Assembly (NCBI RefSeq): GCF_028285565.1
Contig: NZ_JANQOY010000172.1
Span: 1 to 41,663 of the forward strand
Reading direction: 5' to 3'
Length of the DNA: 41,663 bases
Origin: Acaryochloris sp. IP29b_bin.148
Lineage (GTDB): Bacteria > Cyanobacteriota > Cyanobacteriia > Thermosynechococcales > Thermosynechococcaceae
The translations under genes and the position numbers were made by a program. A model generated the notes under the pieces. That model ran no database searches, had not been told where the DNA came from, and saw only the letters and a list, made by a program, of their open reading frames with translations. Shown piece by piece: positions 17,036-24,666 of the stretch (within the stretch, counting starts at the first letter, position 1; each line of letters opens with the position of its first letter).

Positions 17036-18430
17036 TTATCCAGCCACTGAGGTGAGGGTCAATAGGCGTTGGCGTAGATGCATTAATAAATGATCTGCCC
17101 TGATTTGCCCTTGATAATTGATCCAGGTTTCACCCGGGAGTTGCTGAAGCAGATCTTGAGCGGCACTATACATTTTTGCAGCTCTCACTCCCTGAGCTGC
17201 CTGTTGATAAAGGGTTCCTAGCTCTAAGTAGGCCGGGATTGAAGTGGGCTGTAAATATATAATTTTCTTGTAGATGACTTTAGCCTGTTTGTCATCTCCC
17301 AGCTCTTGAGCGATTTGAGCCTTTAAATAGAGTGGGGCAATTGCTTCTCCATTAATCTCCAATGCAGCCTGGCAATGGTGCATGGCTTGTTCCCAGTCTT
17401 CTTGCTGCACATAAGATTTTGCCAAACGATATTGGGTGCTTAGTCCCGTGGTGGACCTATCTATCGGGGTAGAGGTGGCAGGAGCTGTGGTCTTTATAGG
17501 GGAAACTGGAGAAGCTGCTGAAGGTGTAGGTGGTGGAGCAGGAACCTCGACTTGGCGCTGTTGATAGGCGATTGATCCTGGAAAACTGAGGGTTTGAAAT
17601 TGCTGGAGGTTTTGGGCGTACAGCTCTGCATGGCCTGTGACCAGATAGCCTTCTGGGCGTAGGGCGCGATGAAATTTTGCTAAAACTTGTGCGATCGCAG
17701 CAGCATCAAAATAGATAAAAACATTTCGACAAATAATCAGGTGCAAATTGTTGACCATCGCTTGCGGCAATGGATCTCTCAATAAATTGCCACGGCGAAA
17801 TGTCAACTGCTGCCGGATCGTGTCATGGATTTGCCAACCCGTAGGGACGGGATTGAAGGCCTGGGACTTCAGCTGCGGATCTGTTTGTCGAAAAGACCAG
17901 TTCCGGTAAACTCCCTGCCGTGCCCGATCAATGGCAACAGGATTGAGGTCTGTCCCCAAAATTGAGATATGCCACTGAGACCAATCAGGAATTAATTTTT
18001 GTAGGAGAAGGGCAAGGGAATAGGGTTCTTCACCTGTGGAACATCCTGCACTCCAAAGGTGAAGGGCCAGTTGGGGAATTAAACCTGTCGCATAAGCCAT
18101 CCGTTGCTGTTCAATCAGTTCAGGTAGGATATGCTCCTGCAAAACACAAAATTGGTCGTGATCCCGAAAGAAATAGCTTTCGCCAATGGTAATCAGATCC
18201 AAAAAGTGGCTCCACTCTTGTAGTTCTGCTCCTGAGCAAAGCGTTGAGCCTTGAGATGCTAAAACTAGGCTTTTGTAATACGTATGGGCATCTGGCTGTT
18301 GCAAAGAATGGACTCGGCCAACGATTTCCTTTTCTAAGGTGTCCCAGTCCTGTTCTCGTAACTTTATCCCCGTCTGGGACTGGATCAAATCTAAAAATTG
18401 TTGCTTCAGCGCTGAGTTGATCATGGACAT
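17036..18430 (-). CDS. cheR: CheR-type chemotaxis methyltransferase with C-terminal TPR domain
   Basis: 464 residues from ATG 18430 (MSMINSALKQQF), where the CheR N-terminal helical domain begins. The frame stays open to 18523, but those 31 residues do not look like CheR. Features are the SAM-binding motif LHLWSAGCSTGEEPYSLA (~125-140), the second acidic loop LGTDLNPVAIDRAR, and IICRNVFIYFD. A Pro/Thr-rich linker (~295-330) leads to two or three TPRs (~332-430). CheR methylates MCP glutamates using S-adenosylmethionine; the TPRs may replace the pentapeptide tether, absent from the MCP here. It is divergent from the photoreceptor gene and separated from the rest of the che genes by 1.1 kb. Confidence 0.93.
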   Translation of the reverse strand: MSMINSALKQQFLDLIQSQTGIKLREQDWDTLEKEIVGRVHSLQQPDAHTYYKSLVLASQGSTLCSGAELQEWSHFLDLITIGESYFFRDHDQFCVLQEHILPELIEQQRMAYATGLIPQLALHLWSAGCSTGEEPYSLALLLQKLIPDWSQWHISILGTDLNPVAIDRARQGVYRNWSFRQTDPQLKSQAFNPVPTGWQIHDTIRQQLTFRRGNLLRDPLPQAMVNNLHLIICRNVFIYFDAAAIAQVLAKFHRALRPEGYLVTGHAELYAQNLQQFQTLSFPGSIAYQQRQVEVPAPPPTPSAASPVSPIKTTAPATSTPIDRSTTGLSTQYRLAKSYVQQEDWEQAMHHCQAALEINGEAIAPLYLKAQIAQELGDDKQAKVIYKKIIYLQPTSIPAYLELGTLYQQAAQGVRAAKMYSAAQDLLQQLPGETWINYQGQIRADHLLMHLRQRLLTLTSVAG

Positions 18431-18980
18431 ATCTTTATTTTGTGAAGCGAAACTCAATATCGAAGCACATACCTTTAGAATGCCCAGTGCTAAAGGGCAC
18501 TCATACAAATTCATGTAGATCACATGGCCAGCGTTACCCTCTGCAACCTAGATAAGGATCTGGTAGTAGCGGTGATTGTCTTGGCGAACATCTACGATGG
18601 ATTGGGTCGATTGCCTACAAACGGAAGGCGTGAGGATTTACATCGTAGATTTGAAATATTTATCCAGAAAATGTGCGTGAAGACTCCAACTATACGAATG
18701 TTAGTGGGAGATGTGTATGGCACTTCATTCCCAGCATATTGTTACAGTGTATGCTGAAGTATGGGAATGGCAATATTTCGACCTCGCGACGAAAGATTTT
18801 TAGAGACTACAATTGCTGATCGGTTGTCTTCAAGGCAACAGCAAACTGCTTAAATCTTCAATACCCTGAGATAGGTGTTCAAGGCCTCTTTCATGCTTTT
18901 CACGTAACGATTGTTGTTCGATTGACGAGTTGAGTGACGAAGGGACAGAATCCATTTCTTTCAGCTATGAGGTATGCATC
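18431..18980. other. Divergent intergenic region between cheR and the photoreceptor gene
   Basis: About 550 bp with promoters expected in both directions. No convincing gene was found; a 77-codon frame from 18524 has no ribosome binding site or family resemblance. The notable structure is the large inverted repeat at 18726-18769. Confidence 0.5.
18726..18769. repeat. Two-part inverted repeat in the cheR/photoreceptor intergenic region
   Basis: CATTCCC (18726-18732) plus AGCATA (18733-18738) pair with TATGCT (18750-18755) and GGGAATG (18763-18769). That is 13 contiguous bases on the left arm with a 7-nt bulge on the right. It may be an operator or the 5' leader structure of the photoreceptor mRNA. 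Confidence 0.5.
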
Positions 18981-21416
18981 GTGACGCCACCATCTTTCCC
19001 CCCAACTGAGTCAGAGCAGCTAGAGCCAATCACTTCTGTCCCCTCTTCAAGGGAACCTTTAGGGGCGGAAAGACTAAAGCAGAGCTTGTTACAGCGTGGA
19101 AAAACCATCTCTATCAAAGCAAAATTAATGACTGGGGTCATTGCTTTGAGTATGCTACCCATCTTAGTTGTGGGAACAGGGACCTACTTCACCAGTGAAA
19201 CACTCCACCAACAGCTCAGTACCTCTAGCCCCACCCAGTCAGTCAATGACGCTCAGGTCACGCTCAAGCATCGCATCCCCCTTTTATTGATGGGGACCGG
19301 TGCAATGGCATTGCTGGCGGGGAGCCTTGCCATATGGTTAATCAATCGTGAGTTGCATCCGCTGCTTAAAGCCGCTCAAGACTCTAATCAGCTAGTGAAT
19401 CGGTTATACCGACAAGAGACGGGTTCAGAGATTGAGCGGGAGCATAATGATGCGCTATTGGCCCTAGCCAACAATATCCAACTGATTGATGCTCAAATCC
19501 CCAGCCTTATGCATTCTCAGGAGCATGAAGCCGCCCGAGCAGAACTGTTGATGCAATTTATCGGGCAACTGCACGTAGCATTATCAGCAGAAGACTTATT
19601 AAAGACAGCTGTAGAAGAGGTTCGCCATATCTTGCAAACGGATCGTGTCACCATCTTTGCCTTAAACCCTGATGGTGATGGGACCTTTGTGGCAGAGTCC
19701 GTCGCTCCTGGCTATCCCAAATTACAATGGTCAGCACTCCATGATCCTTGTTTTAGTGAGGGCTATCAGGAGCAGTATCGCCAGGGGCGAGTTCGTGCGA
19801 TCGATAATATCTACAACGTCGGCCTGAACGACTGTCACATCGGCCTATTAGAACGATTTGCCGTTAAAGCCAATATCGTTGCTCCTATTCTCCAGAAAGA
19901 AGAGCTATATGGACTATTAATTGCCCATCAATGTGCCAGGCCCAGAGATTGGAATCCATCTGAAATTGAATTATTTAGACAATTAGCCTCACAAGTGGGG
20001 TATGCCTTAGACCAGACTCGAACCATGAGTCAGCTGGACGGTCAAGTCAATCAATTGCGGTTGCTAATGCAACTTACACAGCAGATCCGAGGGTCATTAC
20101 AGACAGAAGAGATCCTAACCACCACCGTCCAAGAGAGTCGAAAAGTCCTCAGAGCAGATCGCGTTATTGTCTATAGCATTGATGAACATGGCTATGGAAC
20201 CGTTGCCGCAGAGGCAACGCAACCCGGCATTCCCAAAATGCTGTGGGCCAAAATTTCGGATCCCTGTTTTGCCGAAGGCTATATTGAAAAATATCGGGCT
20301 GGACGGGTTCAAGCGCTTAGTAATGTCCATGAGGCGGGCTTAACGGATTGTCATCTGCAACAGCTCAAAACCTATGGTGTGTATGCCAATTTGGTGGTTC
20401 CTATTCTCACAGGAGAAGATTTATTTGGCTTACTGATTGCCCATCAATGTTCTGGCCCTAGATCGTGGCAGCCTACTGAAATAGACTTATTCACTCAAAT
20501 TGGTACCCAAGTCGGCTATGCCTTGGCGCAAGCCAACGTCCTGACGCAAACAGAGCAGGCTTGGAATACAAATATCACCCTGTCCCATACCGACAGTCAG
20601 CAACTGCAGAGGCTGCACAGTCAACTTTTGGAGTATCTCCAGGTTAGTCAACCCACCATTAGCACTTGGGTACAGGAGACCCGCCAACATTTAGAAACCG
20701 CCCAATCCGTCTATACGCAGTTACAAACCCTTATCGACCTGGCTCAAAACGTTAGTGCGAGCACACGACAAGTCCAATCTCAGAGTCACCAGCTTCTGGC
20801 GCAAGTGGACCGGGCGCAAGATCACCTCCATCAATATGGTGGTCCCCACCATCCAATCCAAACAACGGCTCAGGCTGCCGTTACTCAGCTTCAGCAATTA
20901 GAGATTTCGATACAGCAGTTGGCTCGCATGCGAACATTGGTCAGCCAATTATCCTCCCAAATTCATCTGCAGGCGATGAATATCGCTGCTAAGGCCACGC
21001 AAGTTCCCCCTCCTGATTTGTCCAGTGTGGCCATAAATATGCGCAATGTTGCACAAAAGCTGGATGACAATATGATCCAAATGAAACCGTTAATGGAGTC
21101 CTTGCAGAGTGGCATCCAACAGGAAACCGCCCTTTTAGCCCCTCTGGTGACGGGGGTGGGGCGTGATTCTCCGTCCCTTATTTCTGAACAGCTATCCGCT
21201 AGCCTTGATGCAGCAGTGACTCAACTCAACACACAGGCTGTAGATATCACTCAGTGGATGGGTGAACATATCCAAACCTCTACCGATGCCAGTCGTCAGG
21301 CTTTTACATTAACTCAGGTTTTACAACGTCTGTTGACGCAAGCCCAAGCGATGCAAACCTTGATTCAGGACCTAGAGACAATTGTTGCGACTCAACCGAC
21401 AGAACCCAACACCTGA
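18981..21416 (+). CDS. Membrane photoreceptor with two DXCF-type cyanobacteriochrome GAF domains and a degenerate MCP-like C-terminus (PixJ/TaxD1-like)
   Basis: 811 residues from GTG 18981, preferred because GAGG lies 8 nt upstream; a TTG at 18930 would add 17 residues. TM1 ~48-69 and TM2 ~99-120 flank a short external loop. GAF1 (~205-345) has DPCF Cys257 and canonical DCH Cys285; GAF2 (~375-515) has DPCF Cys429 and Cys457. Each pair is 28 residues apart, as in the blue/green phototaxis receptor TePixJ, so both GAFs should bind a phycobilin through two Cys. Residues ~525-811 are Gln-rich coiled coil aligning only loosely with an MCP signalling domain: the hairpin tip consensus is lost (MNIAAKATQVPPPDLSS). 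Likely a light sensor for the neighbouring che genes, or an accessory receptor. Confidence 0.88.
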   Translation: MTPPSFPPTESEQLEPITSVPSSREPLGAERLKQSLLQRGKTISIKAKLMTGVIALSMLPILVVGTGTYFTSETLHQQLSTSSPTQSVNDAQVTLKHRIPLLLMGTGAMALLAGSLAIWLINRELHPLLKAAQDSNQLVNRLYRQETGSEIEREHNDALLALANNIQLIDAQIPSLMHSQEHEAARAELLMQFIGQLHVALSAEDLLKTAVEEVRHILQTDRVTIFALNPDGDGTFVAESVAPGYPKLQWSALHDPCFSEGYQEQYRQGRVRAIDNIYNVGLNDCHIGLLERFAVKANIVAPILQKEELYGLLIAHQCARPRDWNPSEIELFRQLASQVGYALDQTRTMSQLDGQVNQLRLLMQLTQQIRGSLQTEEILTTTVQESRKVLRADRVIVYSIDEHGYGTVAAEATQPGIPKMLWAKISDPCFAEGYIEKYRAGRVQALSNVHEAGLTDCHLQQLKTYGVYANLVVPILTGEDLFGLLIAHQCSGPRSWQPTEIDLFTQIGTQVGYALAQANVLTQTEQAWNTNITLSHTDSQQLQRLHSQLLEYLQVSQPTISTWVQETRQHLETAQSVYTQLQTLIDLAQNVSASTRQVQSQSHQLLAQVDRAQDHLHQYGGPHHPIQTTAQAAVTQLQQLEISIQQLARMRTLVSQLSSQIHLQAMNIAAKATQVPPPDLSSVAINMRNVAQKLDDNMIQMKPLMESLQSGIQQETALLAPLVTGVGRDSPSLISEQLSASLDAAVTQLNTQAVDITQWMGEHIQTSTDASRQAFTLTQVLQRLLTQAQAMQTLIQDLETIVATQPTEPNT

Positions 21417-21438
21417 TTCTCGGAAACGAAGATCCATA

Positions 21439-21475
21439 GCAAAGCGTTAGTTCCACAGGCAAAGCGTTAGTTCCA
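21439..21475. repeat. 17-bp direct repeat, two copies
   Basis: GCAAAGCGTTAGTTCCA occurs at 21439-21455 and again at 21459-21475, with a 20-bp period. It lies in the 107-bp gap between the convergent ends of the photoreceptor and SDR genes. Confidence 0.85.
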
Positions 21476-21523
21476 AATGTCCTCAGTGCTTGAGAATGGG
21501 GCAACGGGTGAGAATCTCTCAGG

Positions 21524-22288
21524 CTACAAACCCGGTGTGGTTTGAGCAAAGAGGGCTGCAAAATCAGATGTGGGAGGAGCTTCTCCTTCCTCGCGAGTCA
21601 CCATGTCAAAGGCTTTGTTTTGGGCATTCGGTTCCCGTAGTGCCTGAATAACCACTTCAGCCACATCGGCACGGGGCAGCTTGTGAGGCATCTTGCGCTC
21701 TGGGATAAAGAAAGAGTCGTCTTTGCCCACGATAATTTCGCGTTTTCCCCCAGGCTCATCAATCAATCCACCTGCACGAACGATGGTGTAGGTGATACCC
21801 GAGTCAATCAGATACTGTTCTGCTCGCCGTTTCCAAATCAGGATATTGCCTCCGCCCATGGTATTGAGATAGTGATTCTCATTGGTGCCTCCCATGGAGC
21901 CGACGTGGACAATCTGTTTGACCCCGGCTGCCGCTGCCGCATCAATCAAATTTTTATGACCGTTATAGTCAATATCTTCTGGATAGGCTCCCGCTGGAAA
22001 CTCAAACTCGGGGCGTTGGCCCGGTTGAGGAGGTCCTTTCATCACGGGAGCAGAACTCGATAGGATCACCACCGCATCGCATCCTGCGATCGCCCGATCA
22101 ATACTGGCTCGGTCGGTCACATCACCCACGACCATCCCCGCTAACGATCCGAGCTTTTCCTTGGCTTTCGCTTCGGAGCGGACAAAGCTGATGACGTCGA
22201 ATTCATCGGTGCGATCGCGTAATTTATGCACCACAATCGAGCCCGTTTGTCCTGTGGCTCCAGAAACCAATACCTTCTTGATTGCCAT
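21524..22288 (-). CDS. Atypical short-chain dehydrogenase/reductase-like NAD(P)-binding protein (SDR5 / NmrA-like)
   Basis: 254 residues from ATG 22288, where the Rossmann fold begins (KKVLVSGATGQTGSIV). The frame extends to an ATG at 22390, adding a lysine-rich 34-residue segment without a clear ribosome binding site, so the start is uncertain. Family features are GDVTDRASIDRAI, HVGSMGGTNENHYLN, the KRRAEQYLIDSGITYTIVRAGGL block and a C-terminal RADVAEVVIQAL. It matches cyanobacterial/plant SDRs of the At5g02240 type, thought to bind NADP(H); the substrate is unknown. It converges on the photoreceptor gene and is divergent from the PH-domain gene at 22497. Confidence 0.88.
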   Translation of the reverse strand: MAIKKVLVSGATGQTGSIVVHKLRDRTDEFDVISFVRSEAKAKEKLGSLAGMVVGDVTDRASIDRAIAGCDAVVILSSSAPVMKGPPQPGQRPEFEFPAGAYPEDIDYNGHKNLIDAAAAAGVKQIVHVGSMGGTNENHYLNTMGGGNILIWKRRAEQYLIDSGITYTIVRAGGLIDEPGGKREIIVGKDDSFFIPERKMPHKLPRADVAEVVIQALREPNAQNKAFDMVTREEGEAPPTSDFAALFAQTTPGL

Positions 22289-22496
22289 AGCGTTTGCATA
22301 CTGATTAGGGTCTTCTTTCTTGACTTTATCAGACTTGATTTTCTTTGAAAGCAGAATCCTGATTTGTTCTTCATCGATTGACCGTATCATCAGTGATAAT
22401 CAGGAGTTTGGCTATAATCGGGGCATAGGGCACCCTGTTTTTTAGGTATTAGATTAAGTTTAGGTTTACGAGAATGACTCGGTAGAGGGAAAAGCC

Positions 22497-23006
22497 ATGG
22501 ATGTCGCGACTACAACCTACTCAGCCCCCTGGGGAATGTCGCTCAAGATCATCTCAAGTGTAACCAGCGTGTTATTAATTGGGATCGCTTTAATCGGTCT
22601 GTTGACGGGGCCAAAAGGCAACTGGATTTGGATCCTAAGTATGGTCATCATTCCGCTAGGAATCTTGATAGTGACCGCTCTCTTTACCGTGCGCGGATAT
22701 GTTCTCACACCAGATGCTTTGCTGGTGAAACGCCTGGTCTGGACAACGCCAATTCCATTGCAAGAACTAACGACCGTCGAAGCCGACTCCAATGCCATGG
22801 AGGGTTCGATTAAAACCTTTGGCAATGGCGGGCTGTTTAGTTTTTCAGGGTCCTTTCGTAACAAACGCCTGGGGCCTTATCGGGCGTTAGCTACAGATAT
22901 ACGTCATTGTGTGGTCCTCAAGTTCGATCGCAAAGCGATTGTGATTACCCCAGAGAAACCGCTGGCCTTTGTCAATCAGTTAAAGGCTATGAAAGGCATG
23001 GAGTAA
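22497..23006 (+). CDS. Membrane-anchored bacterial PH-domain protein
   Basis: 169 residues. Two hydrophobic segments (~17-36 and ~43-65) form a hairpin anchor. The cytoplasmic part starts VRGYVLTPDALLVKRLVWTTPIPLQELTTVE, the repeated-strand pattern of bacterial PH domains (bPH_5-like), and ends with VVLKFDRKAIVITPEKPLAFVNQL. A GAGGGA sequence lies upstream of the ATG. Function is not known; such domains often mediate membrane or protein contacts. Its stop is 15 bp from the convergent DUF790 gene. Confidence 0.75.
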   Translation: MDVATTTYSAPWGMSLKIISSVTSVLLIGIALIGLLTGPKGNWIWILSMVIIPLGILIVTALFTVRGYVLTPDALLVKRLVWTTPIPLQELTTVEADSNAMEGSIKTFGNGGLFSFSGSFRNKRLGPYRALATDIRHCVVLKFDRKAIVITPEKPLAFVNQLKAMKGME

Positions 23007-23021
23007 GCCAGTGTGTAGGGC

Positions 23022-24239
23022 CTAGTCTTCCAACACTTGCAACACTGCCTTGGGAGACAATTTATCTTTGAACCACACCAGTTGGGCAGGCGTATCGCGA
23101 AAATTGACACCGGCTTTGTCGAGATTGAGCCGTTCAGAAATCGCTAAAATCAAATCGCTGCGATCCGCTTGGCGCACCTGGGAGAATTTCTTTTTCAGAT
23201 ATTCGGGTCGCCAATACCCCACAATTTCCAGCAAAACAGTACGGCCATCGGGATGCACTAAGCGAAAATCAGGAATCATAACGCTTCCGGGGATCGGAAT
23301 TAGATCAATTTCTCGTTCCAATTTCCAGTCGGTTTTGGTCTTTTGCCAACGCTCAGCAAAGCTCGCTTCCAACATACTGTCATAGGGTTTGCCAGGGGGG
23401 TAGTGGCTGACTAGCCCGCAATCCGAATCTAGGGTGAACCGACGGGTGCGCTGTTGCTGGGTGTAACTATCTTTGTGGGTTAGCGTTGCGGTTAGACTCC
23501 AGCGGGTCACATGCAATAGGGCGGGCAGGAGCTTTGCCAAGGCCAAACCATACCGGGTACTGGCACTAAAGACACTAGCAGGGCCATCAATTTTGAGGGT
23601 AAAGCCTTGATCGGCATCGCCTTCGATATAGGCCATCAGACTAAAGAGTTTGAGATATCGAAACAGGAGCTTATATTCGCCCGGATCATTGCGGTGGGCA
23701 TTGATCGTAATGTGGGTGGCTTTATAAAAGAGTCCCTGCACCTGGGACAAGTTGTAGCGATGCAGTAATGCCTCTGGTGTGGGTGCTTCAAAGGTGGTTA
23801 AGATCTGATTGTCTGGGCGATCTGCATATAATCCGGCCTGGATTTGAGTCGCACTCACCTCTCGATCTAACTCTTGGCTCAGATTAACGGCCAAGCGTTC
23901 CAATGTCTGTGTCGTGGCGGTTGGACTAGGAACGGTCTGGGCGGCCAGCATAAAGACCCGCTGACGCAAGGAGGGTGGATCTAGAGGACTGATCACCTCA
24001 AAGGTGCAAAAGCTGCTGGACAACAGATGAGCCAGTCCGCGTTTAATCCGGTAATCGGTGCCATCCCCTTCTAGGTCTTGCAGTCGCTGGTTGAGTTCCC
24101 CCCTCGTATGGTTGCAGGCAGCGGTAAAACAGGTAATCGCTTCTTGTGCGATCGCAAGATTCGCAGCATTCACCACCAGCCGTTTGGGCACAATCGCTTC
24201 CCCTTGATAGCGATGCATCAGCAAATCGGAAGGTAGCAT
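23022..24239 (-). CDS. DUF790 family protein (Bax1-like nuclease)
   Basis: 405 residues. The N-terminal opening, MLPSDLLMHRYQGEAIVPK, and the C-terminal segment SVMIPDFRLVHPDGRTVLLEIVGYWRPEYLKKK are characteristic of DUF790. In archaea this family includes Bax1, an endonuclease partner of the XPB helicase. The PDF...E-x-V arrangement resembles a PD-(D/E)xK nuclease core in which Val replaces the Lys; a Lys further on (YLKKK) could substitute. In many genomes DUF790 sits beside an XPB-like helicase, but no helicase is in this window. A role in DNA repair is therefore inference. Confidence 0.8.
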   Translation of the reverse strand: MLPSDLLMHRYQGEAIVPKRLVVNAANLAIAQEAITCFTAACNHTRGELNQRLQDLEGDGTDYRIKRGLAHLLSSSFCTFEVISPLDPPSLRQRVFMLAAQTVPSPTATTQTLERLAVNLSQELDREVSATQIQAGLYADRPDNQILTTFEAPTPEALLHRYNLSQVQGLFYKATHITINAHRNDPGEYKLLFRYLKLFSLMAYIEGDADQGFTLKIDGPASVFSASTRYGLALAKLLPALLHVTRWSLTATLTHKDSYTQQQRTRRFTLDSDCGLVSHYPPGKPYDSMLEASFAERWQKTKTDWKLEREIDLIPIPGSVMIPDFRLVHPDGRTVLLEIVGYWRPEYLKKKFSQVRQADRSDLILAISERLNLDKAGVNFRDTPAQLVWFKDKLSPKAVLQVLED

Positions 24240-24666
24240 CTTCTCTCATCCCTGTTATGGACCTCCTGGGCGGGGACGTTTCGTCCCGTTGCAGGGTGTT
24301 GTCTACCCAAAACCTTATCAGTTGAGAGGCATTTAGGGAACCTCATGGGCGATCGCGCCTCTGTTCAAGGTTTCGGGACTCAGCATCAGAGGACAGACTA
24401 GCCCTTGGATGTGGGCAAGGCATACCTATATTGGAGATGGCCGCGCACCCTTGTATCTTGAAGGAGTGGTAGGTTGTTCGCTGGTGGGTAAAACTGCCGC
24501 CAATCCGGGGGGACTACAGGCTTCGAAGTGAGAACGCCTAGAATTTTCTGGCCTTCTCAGTCTGTGTAAAGTCAAAAGGAGCAGCGCTTTTGGTTGATTG
24601 TATTGATGACAGTCCAGGAGAGATACAGCAGCAAGTTTTTCTTATATCCCATACTCTTGGTGCAAG
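24240..24666. other. Structured intergenic region and leader upstream of the pseudopilin operon
   Basis: 427 bp without a gene. It contains a 6-bp stem with a 3-nt loop at 24273-24287 (GGGACG/CGTCCC), a GC-rich stretch at 24440-24525, a strong hairpin at 24529-24559 and a second hairpin at 24573-24592. The organisation suggests a structured RNA or leader preceding the gene at 24667. No known riboswitch class was matched by eye. Confidence 0.5.
24529..24559 (+). ncRNA. Strong hairpin in the pseudopilin leader (candidate structured RNA element)
   Basis: TGAGAA pairs with TTCTCA, then a C-C mismatch, GCC/GGC, a single-T bulge and AGA/TCT close on an ATTT loop. That is 12 pairs in 31 nt. A second hairpin (CAAAAG 24573-24578 with CTTTTG 24587-24592) follows 13 nt later. 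The pair sits 75-140 nt upstream of the pseudopilin start. Confidence 0.45.

Noticed and set aside
18431-18523. N-terminal 31-residue extension of cheR
   Set aside because: It precedes the normal start of the CheR N-terminal domain and shows no CheR-like sequence.
18524-18757. 77-codon open frame between cheR and the photoreceptor gene
   Set aside because: It has no ribosome binding site, no family resemblance and lies in a likely divergent promoter region that contains a large inverted repeat.
24440-24560. Known riboswitch (c-di-GMP, glutamine, cobalamin) or TnpB-type guide RNA upstream of the pseudopilins
   Set aside because: The conserved core motifs of these classes could not be found by eye; it is kept only as an unassigned structured region.
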